Source: Stereum hirsutum FP-91666 SS1 (Eukaryota; Basidiomycota; Agaricomycetes; Russulales; Stereaceae). Taken from it: a stretch of DNA of 64,000 nucleotides. Location of the stretch: assembly GCF_000264905.1 (NCBI RefSeq), contig NW_006763147.1:983709-1047708 (forward strand), given 5' to 3'. Shown here in pieces: positions 24,007 to 34,846 of the stretch. Both the position numbers and the translations under genes were made by a program. The notes below the pieces were generated by a model that did no database searches, was not told the origin of the DNA, and saw only the letters and a program-made list of their open reading frames with translations. Numbering within the stretch: the stretch's first letter is position 1; the number at the start of each line of letters is the position of its first letter.

Positions 24007-25202
24007 TTAAGCGTAGACCTTAGCATTGTCCTTCACGCTCTCCTCCAAGCTGACATACCCGTCCTGCCCCAACGCCTTCAACAACTCTACGCTCCTCCCC
24101 CACGTCTTAAACCTAGCGGTATCTTCCACTTCGTTCGGAATGTCATCGGGCACCTTCGCATCTGGGTAGGCTTTCCGAAGGACTGCGAATATAGCGGCCC
24201 AGGTGAAAGGCGCTGCCGCAGCGAAAATGCGCTCGGATTTGACGCTCGGGTTGGTTAATGCAGCGACGTGCAGACGACCTGTGTCTCGGACGTCGACGTA
24301 GTGCTCTGCATCGATGAAGCAATGGTAAGTACGTATACGTGGTAATATGACCCAGGTTTGAGCCGAGATAGGTTGGAATGTGAAGACTCACGAGGACCTA
24401 TAGCGGCTGCCCAGTGCAGGATCTCAGGCTCACCTCTGAGGGCCTGGCCTACCCATGCCCCCGTCGAAGCCGCCTGGTCCTTGCTCAACGGAGGCCCAAG
24501 ATTCGTGTTCGGCAACACCGTATTGAACTCAAAGCCCGGTTTCTCATCCTCCACGAACTTCCAGCACGCCTTCTCCTCCTCCGTCTTCGACGCAGCATAT
24601 ACAACGACCGGAAGTAGGGCGGCCTCCGGGCTACCTGGCGCTGGCGGATTATCGACGCTGTCCCAGGCCTGCTTGACCGCCTCGTCGTTCCACCATTCAG
24701 TCGTGACCTCGAACGGAGTGCTTGGTTTCGTGTGGAAAACGGCGGAGGTGGAGGAAGTGAGTACGACCCGTTTGACGGTCGGTTGTTTGGCGGCGGCGTG
24801 GAGGACATTGAGGGCTCCCTTGATGGTTTCGGAGATGACGGTTTTGGCGTCAGTGGAGAAGGATAGGTTGGACGCGACGTGCGCAATACCAGCGACACCT
24901 AACAAGTGGAAACATCAGCAGCCAGATTCGTGGAGCGATTAGACACAGACCGTACCCTTCGCAGCTTCATCGTACGCGCCCTCGGCAGCCATGTTCGGAA
25001 CGATGACACTTTCGTACTTGCCGGGTCCATACTTCTTGTCGAACAGCTCCTGGACCCATTTCGCTTTGGTGGCGTCACGAGCAGCACCGCGTACTTTGTA
25101 TCCCGCGAGAAGGAGCTGATCTGCGACGTGGGAGCCGATATAGCCGTTCACGCCTGTGACGAGAACGGTCGAGCCTTGTGGGATGACGGAGGGTGGCGAC
25201 AT
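24007..25202 (-). CDS. Extended SDR reductase, tandem copy A
   Basis: This is an NAD(P)H-dependent extended SDR of the dihydroflavonol reductase / aldehyde reductase group. Exon 1 starts at ATG 25202 and contains the Rossmann motif VTGVNGYIGSHVADQLL. After a phase-1 intron the second exon has GVAGIAHVASNLSF, the catalytic Ser in VLTSSTSAV, and the YAASK motif. A third exon begins QHYVDVRDTGRLHVAALTNP and runs to TAA 24007. The adjacent copy B has the same exon borders, so the two arose by tandem duplication. A TATA box lies 111 nt upstream. The likely job is reduction of carbonyl compounds in secondary or xenobiotic metabolism; the substrate cannot be read from the sequence. Confidence 0.87.
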
Positions 25203-25312
25203 GTCGAGGAAAGCAAGATATGTAGGTCAGTGGTGTAGTTGTGAAGGAGAAAGATGAGTATGGGATTGTGGGATTGTGGGAGGCAGGGGGTCTGTGGCCA
25301 TTGTTATATACC

Positions 25313-25320
25313 CTTCGTCA
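25313..25320 (-). promoter_or_regulatory. TATA box of SDR copy A
   Basis: The minus strand reads GGGTATATAAC about 111 nt before the ATG at 25202, a strong TATA match. Confidence 0.55.
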
Positions 25321-25368
25321 CGGACCCAGAAGTGCACCAGTGGTCCATTGACGAAGTCAGTTGCGATT

Positions 25369-25383
25369 GTGTGTGTGTGTGTG
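25369..25383. repeat. Short (GT)n microsatellite
   Basis: About seven GT units run without interruption from 25369 to 25383, some 50 nt further from the gene than the TATA box of SDR copy A. Confidence 0.85.
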
Positions 25384-25923
25384 CGTTGTTATGGAACACA
25401 CTGGCTCATCTAGCTTTGTCATCCTGTAAGTATATGGATTGCTCGTTGAGAATAATGATCAATCGCTTGGTCCATCACGCAGCCCCGGGGACGGAAGGAA
25501 GGAAGGGGTGCTTGTTTGGTGTAGAATGTGGGCCAATACCCCTGTACCGATACTGCTTACTCATAGAAATGATAGTGTTCAAGTCCAGGGATGTCATTTG
25601 TCAGCGATCCATCAGAGGAGGAAGTGACTAACTTGAACAATGGACATTAGACTTACCAATCAACATCGAAGCTGAGAACATCTAGGCCTGCTCAGTGGAG
25701 CTAGGATTGACGCGATACTGTTCTTCTGCAATAGCCGAGAACGACGTCGGTGAGTCGGAGTATGAAGCGGACAGGTTTCTCAGTACGCTTGAAACGCAAA
25801 GTTGAAATAGAGAGCGCTCAGATCACTCAATTCAGCGCAGAAAATTCTGTGGGAGTTTGAGGCACTTAAGTACAACAGTCTAACCCCTAAAGCCAGTATT
25901 CAGTAACGAAGTAATGATTGTAT

Positions 25924-27139
25924 CTAGATGAACGCCTCCGCATTCGCCTTCAAGGAGTCTTCCAAGCTAACGAACCCGTCCTGGCCTAGCGCCTTCAACA
26001 ACTCGACACTCCTCTCCCACGTCTTGATCGTGGTGAGATCTTTCGGCTCGTTCGGGATATCATCGTGCACCTTGCGATCCGGGAAGGCTTTGCGAAGGAC
26101 GGTGAACATGTCGGTCCAGGTGAAAATCGATGCGAATGCGAAGATGCGCTCGGATTTGACGGTGGGATTGGTCAGAGCGGCGAGATGCAGACGAGCAGAG
26201 TCTCGGACGTCGACGAAGTACTCTGCACCAAAGAAGATAACAGTAAGTAGGCATACGTGATAAAGGGATGGAGTTGTATTGTCGAGATGTTGGGATAGAT
26301 TTGGAGATTAGGACTCACGAGAGCCCAAGACGGCAAGCAAATGCCCAACTTCGGGGGCGCCCTTGAGGATCCAATCGACCCACTTCGCCGACGAGGATAC
26401 ATTCTCTTTATCCAACAACGGACCGAAAGTGATGGTAGGCACCACCGTACTGAACTCAAAGCCCGGCTTCTTCTCCTCCACAAACTTCCAACACGCCTTC
26501 TCCGCCTCTGTTTTCGATGCCGCATACACAAGGACTCCGAGCATGTAAGCTTCAGGACTTTGTGGCGCAGGCGTCTGCCCGACACTATCCCAAGCCATCT
26601 TGACCGCCTCGTCGTTGAACATTTCGGGGGTAAGCTCGATGGGGCGGTCGGGTTTGGGGATGAAAACGGCTGCGGCGGAAGAGGTGATTACGACTCGTTT
26701 GACGGTGGGTTGTTTGGCTGCAGCACGAAGTGCATTGAGGGCTCCGTTTACCGTCTCGGGAATGACAACATTTGGGTCAGAAGCCATGGAGAGGTTGGCT
26801 GCGATATGTGCAACGGCGCTGACACCTGGCAGATAAAATAGCCAGAGGAGTGTTATTGCGCAAAAAATACGTATCAAAAGAGGGGGTCACACCTTTGATG
26901 ACTTCATCGTACGCGCCCTCGACACTCATGTCTTGGACGACGACACCCTCGAACTTCCCCGTTCCATACTTCTTCTTGAATAGCTCTTGCATCCGATTCG
27001 CCTTGGACGCATCACGAGCAGTACCGCGTACTTTGTATCCTGCGAGAAGGAGCTGATCTGCGACGTGAGAGCCCATGTAGCTGTTCACACCTGTTACGAG
27101 AACAGTGGAGCCTTGTGGGATGGCAGATGGTGTCGACAT
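25924..27139 (-). CDS. Extended SDR reductase, tandem copy B
   Basis: This is a close paralogue of the adjacent copy A, with the same exon layout. The Rossmann motif reads VTGVNSYMGSHVADQLL, so the second Gly of TGxxGxxG is Ser. Next come GVSAVAHIAANLSM, the catalytic Ser in VITSSAAAV and the YAASK motif. The last exon starts QYFVDVRDSARLHLAALTNP and ends at TAG 25924. The two proteins are nearly collinear over their whole length, differing mostly in the substrate-binding half (for example TITFGPLLDKEN against TNLGPPLSKDQ), which suggests changed substrate range after duplication. A TATA box lies about 92 nt upstream of the start. Function beyond carbonyl reduction is not known. Confidence 0.87.
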
Positions 27140-27230
27140 ATCGAGAAAAGCAAGAGAGATAGATCACGGCTAGCTGTGAATGTTAAGGAAGATGCTTGGA
27201 CTGTGGGAGACAGCGAGTTCAAGACCGTCG

Positions 27231-27237
27231 CTTTATA
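27231..27237 (-). promoter_or_regulatory. TATA box of SDR copy B
   Basis: TATAAAG on the minus strand lies about 92-98 nt upstream of the start codon at 27139. Confidence 0.55.
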
Positions 27238-28283
27238 AGATATCTGATAGATTAAAAGGTACTTTGCGGTATTTGTGGTCCATTGAAGTCACCCGTACCT
27301 AGTCAAGTGGCAGTTGAGAACGTAGACCATTTTCATCGTATTGTGTGGACATAGTATCCGACAGTGTGTCGGCCAGCACCTATGTATGCCGACCCCCAAA
27401 GACACCACCGTTTGGTCCATCCCGGAGCGTGACTGCATGTAGTCCCCTTGCACACAACTAAAGCGTATGATAGAAACCGGGACAGCCGTAGCAGAGCAAG
27501 CATAGTCTCTACGTCTGAATCAACGTCCATAGTGCCCATTAGAGGAGGTACAGGCGTAGACAATGTCCATGTCGCTCATGGACAAAACAGAATTGAACCT
27601 GACAAAGACTGTCTGCACCAGTGGGGGAAGGTGATTTTTTGCACGGATGTATATAGTGGAATATCATGCCGCAAGATACTTAGTGAGCACCACTCCCAAG
27701 AAGAAAACAGAGGTTGAACTAGCACCAGAAGTAGTTGAGTTAGTCGAGCAAAGTGTGAGTACAGTGGCGGTTCGTTCAACCAAGCCGTAGACCAGTGAGT
27801 CGCCGACTCGGGGATCGTACCCAGACTGTCCATTGTGCGGCCCGGCGGCCCGGTTTCATGAGTGGCGAAACCATGCCACACTGTTGTCCCCTCTCCTCTT
27901 CCTCTGCAGGATTCGTGAGCGAGTTCGACCTATCTGGAGTACTATCCTCAGAAAATATGACAAGACGCAAAGGGCTAGGAAGAGACATCGTGATAAATGA
28001 TTAGAACAAATCGACAAAAATTGCAAAACAATTTGATGATAATATGGAGAAAGCAAGACAAACAAATCAAGATATAGGAGTACAGGTCAATAGTCAGTAA
28101 AGAGAAGTTAGCTTCTCCATCGACAGCAAAGTTGCGACACATAATATAGCTAGAGTCATCGTCGGGTTCCCGATAGTGAGCGTGGAACAGGGGAAAGCAG
28201 ACAATATGACAAGACTGTCGAGGTGGACCCTCGTAGTAGGCAAAGCTAAGGCGACAAGGGTAATGGGCGGGAAAGGTCATCAA
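27238..28283. other. Intergenic region upstream of SDR copy B
   Basis: About 1 kb between the copy B promoter and the 3' end of the kinase gene. Open frames here lack family resemblance. No RNA gene or mobile element was seen. Confidence 0.45.
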
Positions 28284-30526
28284 TCAGCTCGCAATCGTGC
28301 CCAACCTCTCTGCCATCCCTTCCAAAAATGCATATCCATCCTTTGTCAAGGTCTTGTTTGCGTTCTGGTCCACTATTGTCCCGAATTCCGCCACCATCTT
28401 CCCCAGCGCAGCATTGCTTCCCGCCCCCTTCACACCGGTCCGCAATAGCCAAAGCTTGCTCCTCTGCTCCCTCAAAGTCGACCCTACCATCCCCGTACCC
28501 GTACCACTCACCCCACCAGCACCAGTGGCATCGCTCGCATTTGTGACGGTTGACCCTTTCGACCGTGTCCGCCGCTGTTTCGTCTGCCGTAGTGGGCCGA
28601 CGAACGTTGATGGGTCGGACAGTTGCTTGTGTAGCGCGTCGAGGAAGGAGAACGCTTCTTTCGTGAGTGTGCGCGAAGACGTGTCTTGTAACACCCTCAC
28701 GAAATCAGCAACCAGCTTGGCAAGTGTCTTGTTATCCGACACGTCGTTGGCCTCCCGCACCAACTGGTTCAATTGGCTGGCCTTGCCCAACCTCCCGCGC
28801 ATCACTCTCAGACCACCACGACTGTCACTCCGATCATCGGAATCATCGCTGTCGAGAATGATGACGGGTTGTTGGCCATAAGTAGGTGGTGTAGGTTTTT
28901 TGTAGGGGATGGCAGCCGGAAGCGGTCGCTGGGTTTTGGAGGGACTCTGCTGAACATTCTTCCTGTCGCCGAGAGGGGGTCGGGGGGTATTGAGATTGAG
29001 ATGAGCGAGATCGTGGAGTATGTTCTGCATGCGATCGTCCGATGCTGGTGGTCCGGTAGGTACAGGTGCAGGTGCTGGTGGGAATTGAGCAGGTACGAGG
29101 TTCGGGGCTGGTGCACGCTGGAGTAATTGCGCATAATCGGGCTGCCGAACCCGAAATATTAGTACTCATGCAACCATAAGTGCGTTGAAAGATGAAAGAT
29201 AGAAACTCACAGCTTGCCACTTGGGTTGAGCACCGGACAGAGCTAGCAACGGGTCCACATAATTCTCTATGTCCGTGAAGCCCCTCTCCCTCGCCAACTC
29301 CCTAAAGTTTTTCTTCCACAGCCCATAGTTTGGCTGTTCGGTGAATGTCAACCGTCTGCAGTACCTCAAAAACCCCTCAAATTGCTCGGGCAGACCTCTG
29401 CAGAGATCGTCTGGTTTGGTAGTGCGCTTTTGTCGCTTGATATGATCGTGAGCTTTTTCGGTTTTTGGGAGGCCATTGCGGGTCCAGGGCAGTCCATTGG
29501 GAGTAAGAAGATGTATGAGGAGAAGAGCGGCGGCTTCGAGATCGTCTCGACGGGAAGAGGCTAGACGTCCGACATAAATCAATCAGTTCCGGTAAGAGGT
29601 GGTGGTGACAAAACTTGACTCACCCTTGCCTCGACTATGAACGTTTGCGCTGCTGAACCAGTAATTGCCTGTATTCGTCACGCATAAATAACATTGAATC
29701 TATCCTAGAATAAGATCAACATACCGATGAAGCAAACCGGCGGTGTATCCGGTACATGCCTCTTCGTTTTCGGGTCAATGTAGAGCTTGGAGAAGCCAAA
29801 GTCGATCATGTAGAACGTTTGTTCATTGGGCTCGCGACCCAGACAAATATTACCCAGTTGGATATCGCGATGAAGAACACCTCTTGAATGCATCCACTCT
29901 AACCGGTCGATCTTGAACCGAGTGATACGCAGAGCAACGGTGATTATGTTAGAGGTTACGTCACTCCGTTGTCGAACGTGTATGTCGGAAGGCGAAAGGT
30001 GGAAGATGGCAGAAGAATACAAATGATCAGGACTCACCAATTGGATGGCAAGGCATACGGTCGTCCTCAGATCCAGAATCCGCCCTTGTTTCTTGTAGAT
30101 CCCATCCAAGCTGCTCCCAAGGAGGTCCAAAGCCAAGTAATCGTTCTTTCCCTCGATACCATGAGCCCACAGTGTCGGCATTCCCTTGCCGCCCTGTATC
30201 CTAGAGTAGATGTCACGCTCGCGAGCATTCGTCGGATATTCGATGTCTGTTATCATGGATCAAGCACACAAGACCGAAAGATATTTCAGCACGCTATGAA
30301 CGTGATGTATCCTGGGAGAGGTCCTTTACCGACGTCTTGGACTTTGAGAGCGACGCGCTGGTTGTTATGGATGTGTACAGCTTCAAATGTGGCTCCTGAT
30401 GGCAGTAGGCTCACATTAAGTAGGAGCATAGGGAGATTGCATAGTCTTCTACGCACCAGAAACACCAGAACCCAATGGCTTGACGAGGAACCAGTTGCCG
30501 ACGATATCGGGAATAGGTGCAGGCAT
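28284..30526 (-). CDS. CK1-like protein kinase with Gln in the catalytic loop
   Basis: About eight exons encode a casein-kinase-1-like protein of about 600 residues. The start MPAPIPDIVGNWFLVKPLGS (ATG 30526) leads into a Gly-rich loop. The ATP-binding Lys is in RVALKVQDV and the DFG motif in MIDFGFSKLY. MPTLWAHGIEG and LALDLLGSSLDGIY match the CK1 fold. The catalytic loop reads LHRDIQLGNICLG, where CK1 enzymes have HRDIKPDN, so the Lys is Gln (codon CAA, 29858-29860). Asp and Asn of the loop remain. The C-terminal tail of about 280 residues has a Ser/Asp patch (LDSDDSDDRSDSRG) and two copies of a 37-residue repeat. Weak or altered kinase activity is possible; other CK1 relatives in fungi also vary here. 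Partners are unknown. Confidence 0.85.
28302..28730 (-). repeat. Two-copy protein repeat in the kinase tail
   Basis: Copy 1 (coding bases 28730-28620) starts KTLAKLVADF and contains RTLTKEAFSFLDAL. Copy 2 (28415-28302) starts AALGKMVAEF and contains KTLTKDGYAFLEGM. Both are 37 residues, with 12 identical positions and conservative changes at most others. A Ser/Thr/Gly-rich linker separates them. The family was not recognised. Confidence 0.75.
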
Positions 30527-31035
30527 GTCGGATGTATAGATGATAGATATGAATATAGCGTCGTGTTGATTGGATGTTGAGGTATGAGTGGTCCAGTGTA
30601 TGTCGGTATGAAAGATGCTTCAGACTGAAGAGTTGTGGTAGGTCGAATTCGGATGTTGCGATGAGCCACGCTGTTACGTAGGCCGAAGTAAGTGTGAGCA
30701 CGAGACAGAGTCTCAAGTGCGTAAACCAGAGATGTGAGGGGGTCGCGCGCGCGTGTGGTGTGAGTAGGACGCTATAGGAAGATGTCGACGAAAAGGTTGA
30801 GGAAGAAGGGGGATACTGGTTGACCGTTGAACGGCCGTCAATCTAATGATCACAGCGTCCTACACGTGATCGCGATGTTCAAGTCGCGTCGGTGGCGCAG
30901 GCGGCAGGGATTGTCTTTAGGTCTGTCTTCAAGTTGAATATTTTCTGAGAACCGCCTTTGGAATGATGGTATTGTGAAGCCAGCATAATCGGGTTCCTTT
31001 CTGACAGTGATGAATTTCTGTATCGACTACGAGCA
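30527..31035. other. Intergenic region between the kinase and glycosyltransferase genes
   Basis: Half a kilobase holds the kinase promoter and the 3' end region of the next gene. Nothing else was recognised. Confidence 0.45.
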
Positions 31036-33113
31036 CTATACTGCGGAGTCGGCCTCTTGTCTCAGCTTCCCCCTCACCCACACCTCATATATGGACCATT
31101 CCTCAACCAAGTCCTCCATGAGTCTTACTCTAAAACGCCGCGCATGTTGCTCCGGAGAAGCATTATTCGACATTTTTACGCTGCACTCCTTCAATCGTGT
31201 ATGTTCCCTTTCCTTCATCTCGTCTGACACAGTTTCAGCTGACGGGTGTAAATTTGATGGATCGACGTCGAAACACATTACTTCTGTTGGTGATTGCATC
31301 TGGGGAGTGAACAAAACAACTCAATAACATACCAAAAAAGTCAATAGCAGCCACTCGTACCCATGTATAACCATCTTCATCCGACGATGATTCAAATATG
31401 CATGAGCGGAGGATGGCTTCCGTGGCGTCATCTACGAGCCAGACCATCTCTGTTTCGGACAAGTCCCATGATTTCGAGACATCGACGAGTAGGTCTAGAA
31501 TGACTGCATCGAATTTCTTCGCATCTGTGTGGGTAATGTTAACGTCAGCGACTACCCTGCTCAATGCAGTGAATAATGATAGAAGAATACGAACGACCAA
31601 AGCTCCTGAACCTTGTCTCCGGCCTCCCATCGACGGCATACTTTGCAGAATAGTTCAAATACCTCTCCTCCCCTTGCGCTCCCAGTCTCTTTCTATTATT
31701 TTCCTCTAGTTCCAACATGCCTTCGGCGTTTTTCGCTGTGTGCTCTACGACGGGATAACCAGGCAGGGTCGAAATTGTCGTTTCGAAGAGGCAAGGTCTG
31801 CCGTAACAGGGGCCACCATTGACGATATTTGTGGCATGAGGATAACAAAGCCAACCTCCCGCATCTGTAAAGGCGGCATCTCCTATCGGGTCGTCGGGGT
31901 AGCCTGAGGCTGGTGAGGCTCCCATGGGATAAGAGGGACATTTTATGGTAGGATCTCTGATACTTCGCATGTCGCAGTCCTCGATCAAATCGAGATATTG
32001 ACCCGCTCTGCGCTGTAACCGCATGATGTGAAAAAATCAAAAGCTGGCGAGAGGGAGAGAGAACCTACAATATGACGCCTATTCCTTTCGTCCCCCTCCG
32101 TTCCCACTGTGAACGCCTGTCCGCCGCCTAATTCGATCCCTTGATCCACCCACGTTTGAGGCGGCTTTCCACTTCCTTGGAGAACACTGAAGTAGTTATC
32201 CGCCATCTGTTTCTCCTCCTTCGTCGCATTCAGAAATTCCATCCTCTCAAGAAATTCGACAACTCTGGAGCGGTGCATCATCGCACCGTGGCCGAGCCAG
32301 GCAAATGTCGTATGCATGTCGTTGGAAGTGTGGTCTATGGTGCGGAGGGCTGTGGTGAGATGCTCGTGAGGAGGGAGCAGGTGAATCGAGTAATGAGGCT
32401 TCCGCGGACTGCTCGAAAGAGTCCTATGCATTGTTTGTATGATTTCAGGGAGGACGAGGTAATCGTCGTCCTGTGTGAAATTACCTGCGTGAACTCAATT
32501 GAAGGGGAAAATAAACGCAACACGAACCTGGGTAAAACAAAAAGTGGTGTTTGCCTGCTCACAGCCCAGAAAACGGCCGTAGAAGTAAGTGTTCTCGGGA
32601 GAGTTGTATATTCGTAGTTTGGTTTCGGAGCACGTCGTGTTGTGGAAGTCCTGGAGAAATTACCATGTTAGATAAACCATCCCTAGAATCAGAGGTCATA
32701 ATTGTAAAGTAGCATACACTGTAGAAGATCGGCGTTGGATTATTGTTCCATATGAAGACTTCTTTTATGACGTGATCTAAGTCAGGGGAGCAAAGGAGCG
32801 AAGCTATGCGTTGAACATTGGGAAACCTCGACCAGTTCAGAACAACAGCTGTGGTATCGGGAGGTTCCTTGGATGCATCTGTCCACGATCGACTTGCCAG
32901 ATGAGAGTAGGATGCGTCGAAAGCTACTGACGCCGAGTCTGTGCGATATGTCAAAGGAGGCAGCCGCGAGGTGTCCTCCACGAAGACTTTGATATCTCGT
33001 TTGATATTTAAAGAGGAAAGATCGGGTATAGTTGTGTCCAAATTCTTCACGATTGCTACAGCAAGTGCAACAGCAAGAACAAAGAACGCTGACAGTGTTT
33101 TTCCATCCAGCAT
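31036..33113 (-). CDS. Type II membrane glycosyltransferase (GT64-like) with discoidin-like tail
   Basis: ATG 33113 is followed by a short cytosolic end and one membrane segment (LSAFFVLAVALAVAI, residues about 6-22), as in Golgi glycosyltransferases. The catalytic region has TTAVVLNWSRFPNVQRIASL, EVFIWNNNPTP and LRIYNSPENTYFYGRFLGC. It then has ANTTFCFTQDDDYLVLPEII with the DDD metal-binding motif, reached by joining GTTCGT to the acceptor TTTCACACAG. This pattern fits the exostosin-type GT64 fold found in many basidiomycete hypothetical proteins. A Cys-containing middle part follows. The last 150 residues (NYSAKYAVDGRPETRFRSFG, then a segment with FDAVILDLLV) look like an F5/8 type C / discoidin domain. 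Donor and acceptor sugars are unknown. The stop is at 31036. Confidence 0.7.
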
Positions 33114-33437
33114 GGAGAGGATCGATAAACTAGAAGTCTGAGTGTTTTGATGACCCGTCGGCGTGGTGAAAGGGCTGCTCGACGACGTGTAGAGTCAATG
33201 GTATTTATCTGATGCGGCTTTCAGGCGAATATCAAGTAGCTGAGCTCCAGGTCGTGCCACGACTCTGAAGAAGACGAGAGCGGGGAAGCGGAGTCGATTT
33301 GCGCCACGGTTGCCACTCAGGAGTCAGAACGCGGTCCCGTGACCTCGCCACTCGTGTTTGTTTTCGGCACGTCTTTTGTTCTTGACACGGCGACACTGTA
33401 CACATTTAATTTACATCCTCTTTTCCCGTACATTGAT
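33114..33437. other. Short intergenic region with TATA-like element
   Basis: This 324-nt promoter gap lies upstream of the glycosyltransferase gene. The minus strand reads GATAAATAC near 33201-33209, about 90 nt upstream of the start, a weak TATA-like element. Confidence 0.4.
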
Positions 33438-34049
33438 TCAGGTATCATCCTTTCGCCTCCCAGACCCTATGTCCCACTCGTCATCCAAAATACTCATGAG
33501 GATAATATCGTCCCACTTGCCACCTACCCAGTTACACTTTCGCATTCTACCTTCTTCTATGAACCCACTGCAGATACGAAAAGCTGATATTATTATCCAA
33601 TACCATAGACACACGCGAGGTACTCACATTTTTTCGTAGACGGTATAGGCCGCCTCATTTATCGCAAAGACTTGCAATGAAACCCTATGCAGCCCTAACT
33701 CTTTGAACGCAAAACCGAGCAACCACGTCAACACCTCCGTTCCGTACCCATTACTCCTCCAGTCCTTTCCCAGAGCGATACCAACCACTCCATCTCGGTT
33801 CTTTGAGTTTTGGATGGTCATCGTGAGTGAACCCATGAAGGCACCGGATTCTTTGTGCTCGATGATGACTGCGAGCTTGTTACCCGCGTCGACAGCGAAA
33901 ATAACGTCTTCGAGCGTCTTGCGAGTCATGGGGAAGTTGTAAGCGTTGGACATGAGACGATTAGTTTCTGGATCATGATAAAGAGAGAGTAGGCGTGGTA
34001 TATCGTCGGGTGTATGTGCACGGAGGCGGAGGCGGCTGGTTTCGTACAT
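33438..34049 (-). CDS. GNAT-family N-acetyltransferase
   Basis: Two exons encode a GCN5-related acetyltransferase of the RimJ/RimL type. It begins MYETSRLRLRAHTPDDIPRL, continues with AVIIEHKESGAFMGSLTM, and has the acetyl-CoA binding region GIALGKDWRSNGYGTEVLTW, a form of the R/Q-x-x-G-x-G/A loop. HRVSLQVFAINEAAYTVYEK then joins across a phase-2 intron to GFIEEGRMRKCNW and a short tail, ending at TGA 33438. I chose ATG 34049. An upstream in-frame ATG at 34148 exists, but it overlaps a good TATA box (TATAAAG), which argues against it as the start. If used, it would add a basic Arg/Ser-rich leader that could target mitochondria. The substrate is unknown. Confidence 0.82.
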
Positions 34050-34138
34050 TGTGCGCAAGTGAGACGACGAGAAGCGCAGACGTGCCAGTGGTAAGGAGGG
34101 CCGAAGTATGAATGAGCGGATGAGCAGGTGAGATGACT

Positions 34139-34146
34139 CTTTATAC
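34139..34146 (-). promoter_or_regulatory. TATA box of the GNAT gene
   Basis: GTATAAAG on the minus strand lies about 95 nt upstream of the preferred start at 34049. It overlaps the alternative upstream ATG. Confidence 0.5.
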
Positions 34147-34149
34147 ATT

Positions 34150-34846
34150 CCTTCCTACTGTCCATTTCACACTGAGCGATTATTGTCTTGTCTCCACTCG
34201 ACACTAAAGGACCCAGATCGACGTAAACATGTTATCTCCTATTTGCACGTTGACTCGTCTTTGACTTCACGCTGCGGCGTGGTTCACAGTCGAAGATGAC
34301 CAACGCCTGCAAGATCACCTACGAGGATGGAAAACTGCCTATATGACTGGAAGCGCGAGGCGTGACTGCGGTGAGACGTGAGATATGAACCTTGAAATGA
34401 CATAATACGGCGTTCACTAGAAGGAAGATGACATCGCACCTTAGCGCAGTCTCATATAGCATAAGTTCGAGTCAAGTGGCTTGCAGCCACTAACGAGACA
34501 TGTGAACAGTAGTATAATATAGAGCTGTGATTCACCAAGGGAGAACAAACCGTTTGCGTGAGCGACTGGGAAAGCCGCTTTTCAGAATCGGAAATACCTG
34601 TCTGAGCAGTATCCCCCCCTTCCATAAGCAAAAAATGGTATCCTAGCGTATCCTACCAGACCATGCCTCGCGCTCCAGCAAAGTCAGAACAGCCTCCCGG
34701 GCCACTTACGACACTCGTAATGAACCACAATCTTCGCAGATCTCACATCCTTCTCCTAGCGCTTGTCAAAGCGTCTAGAGTACGCGTATTCGTGCGGGAG
34801 TGTGTCTACCACGTCACGGTGCAGCCATACGAGCAACGACTCGATC
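34150..34846. other. Intergenic region between the GNAT and SCOC-like genes
   Basis: About 0.7 kb with no supported gene. A plus-strand open frame starting at 34663 runs antisense into the SCOC-like gene and has no family resemblance. Confidence 0.45.

Larger units (their letters stand above)
25203..25923. other. Intergenic region between the tandem SDR genes
   Basis: This 0.7-kb stretch holds the promoter of copy A, a short GT microsatellite and the 3' end region of copy B. No further gene was seen. Confidence 0.5.

Noticed and set aside
24007..27139. A secondary-metabolite gene cluster around the SDR genes
   Set aside because: No polyketide synthase, NRPS, terpene synthase or P450 is present in the window, so reductases alone do not support such a claim.
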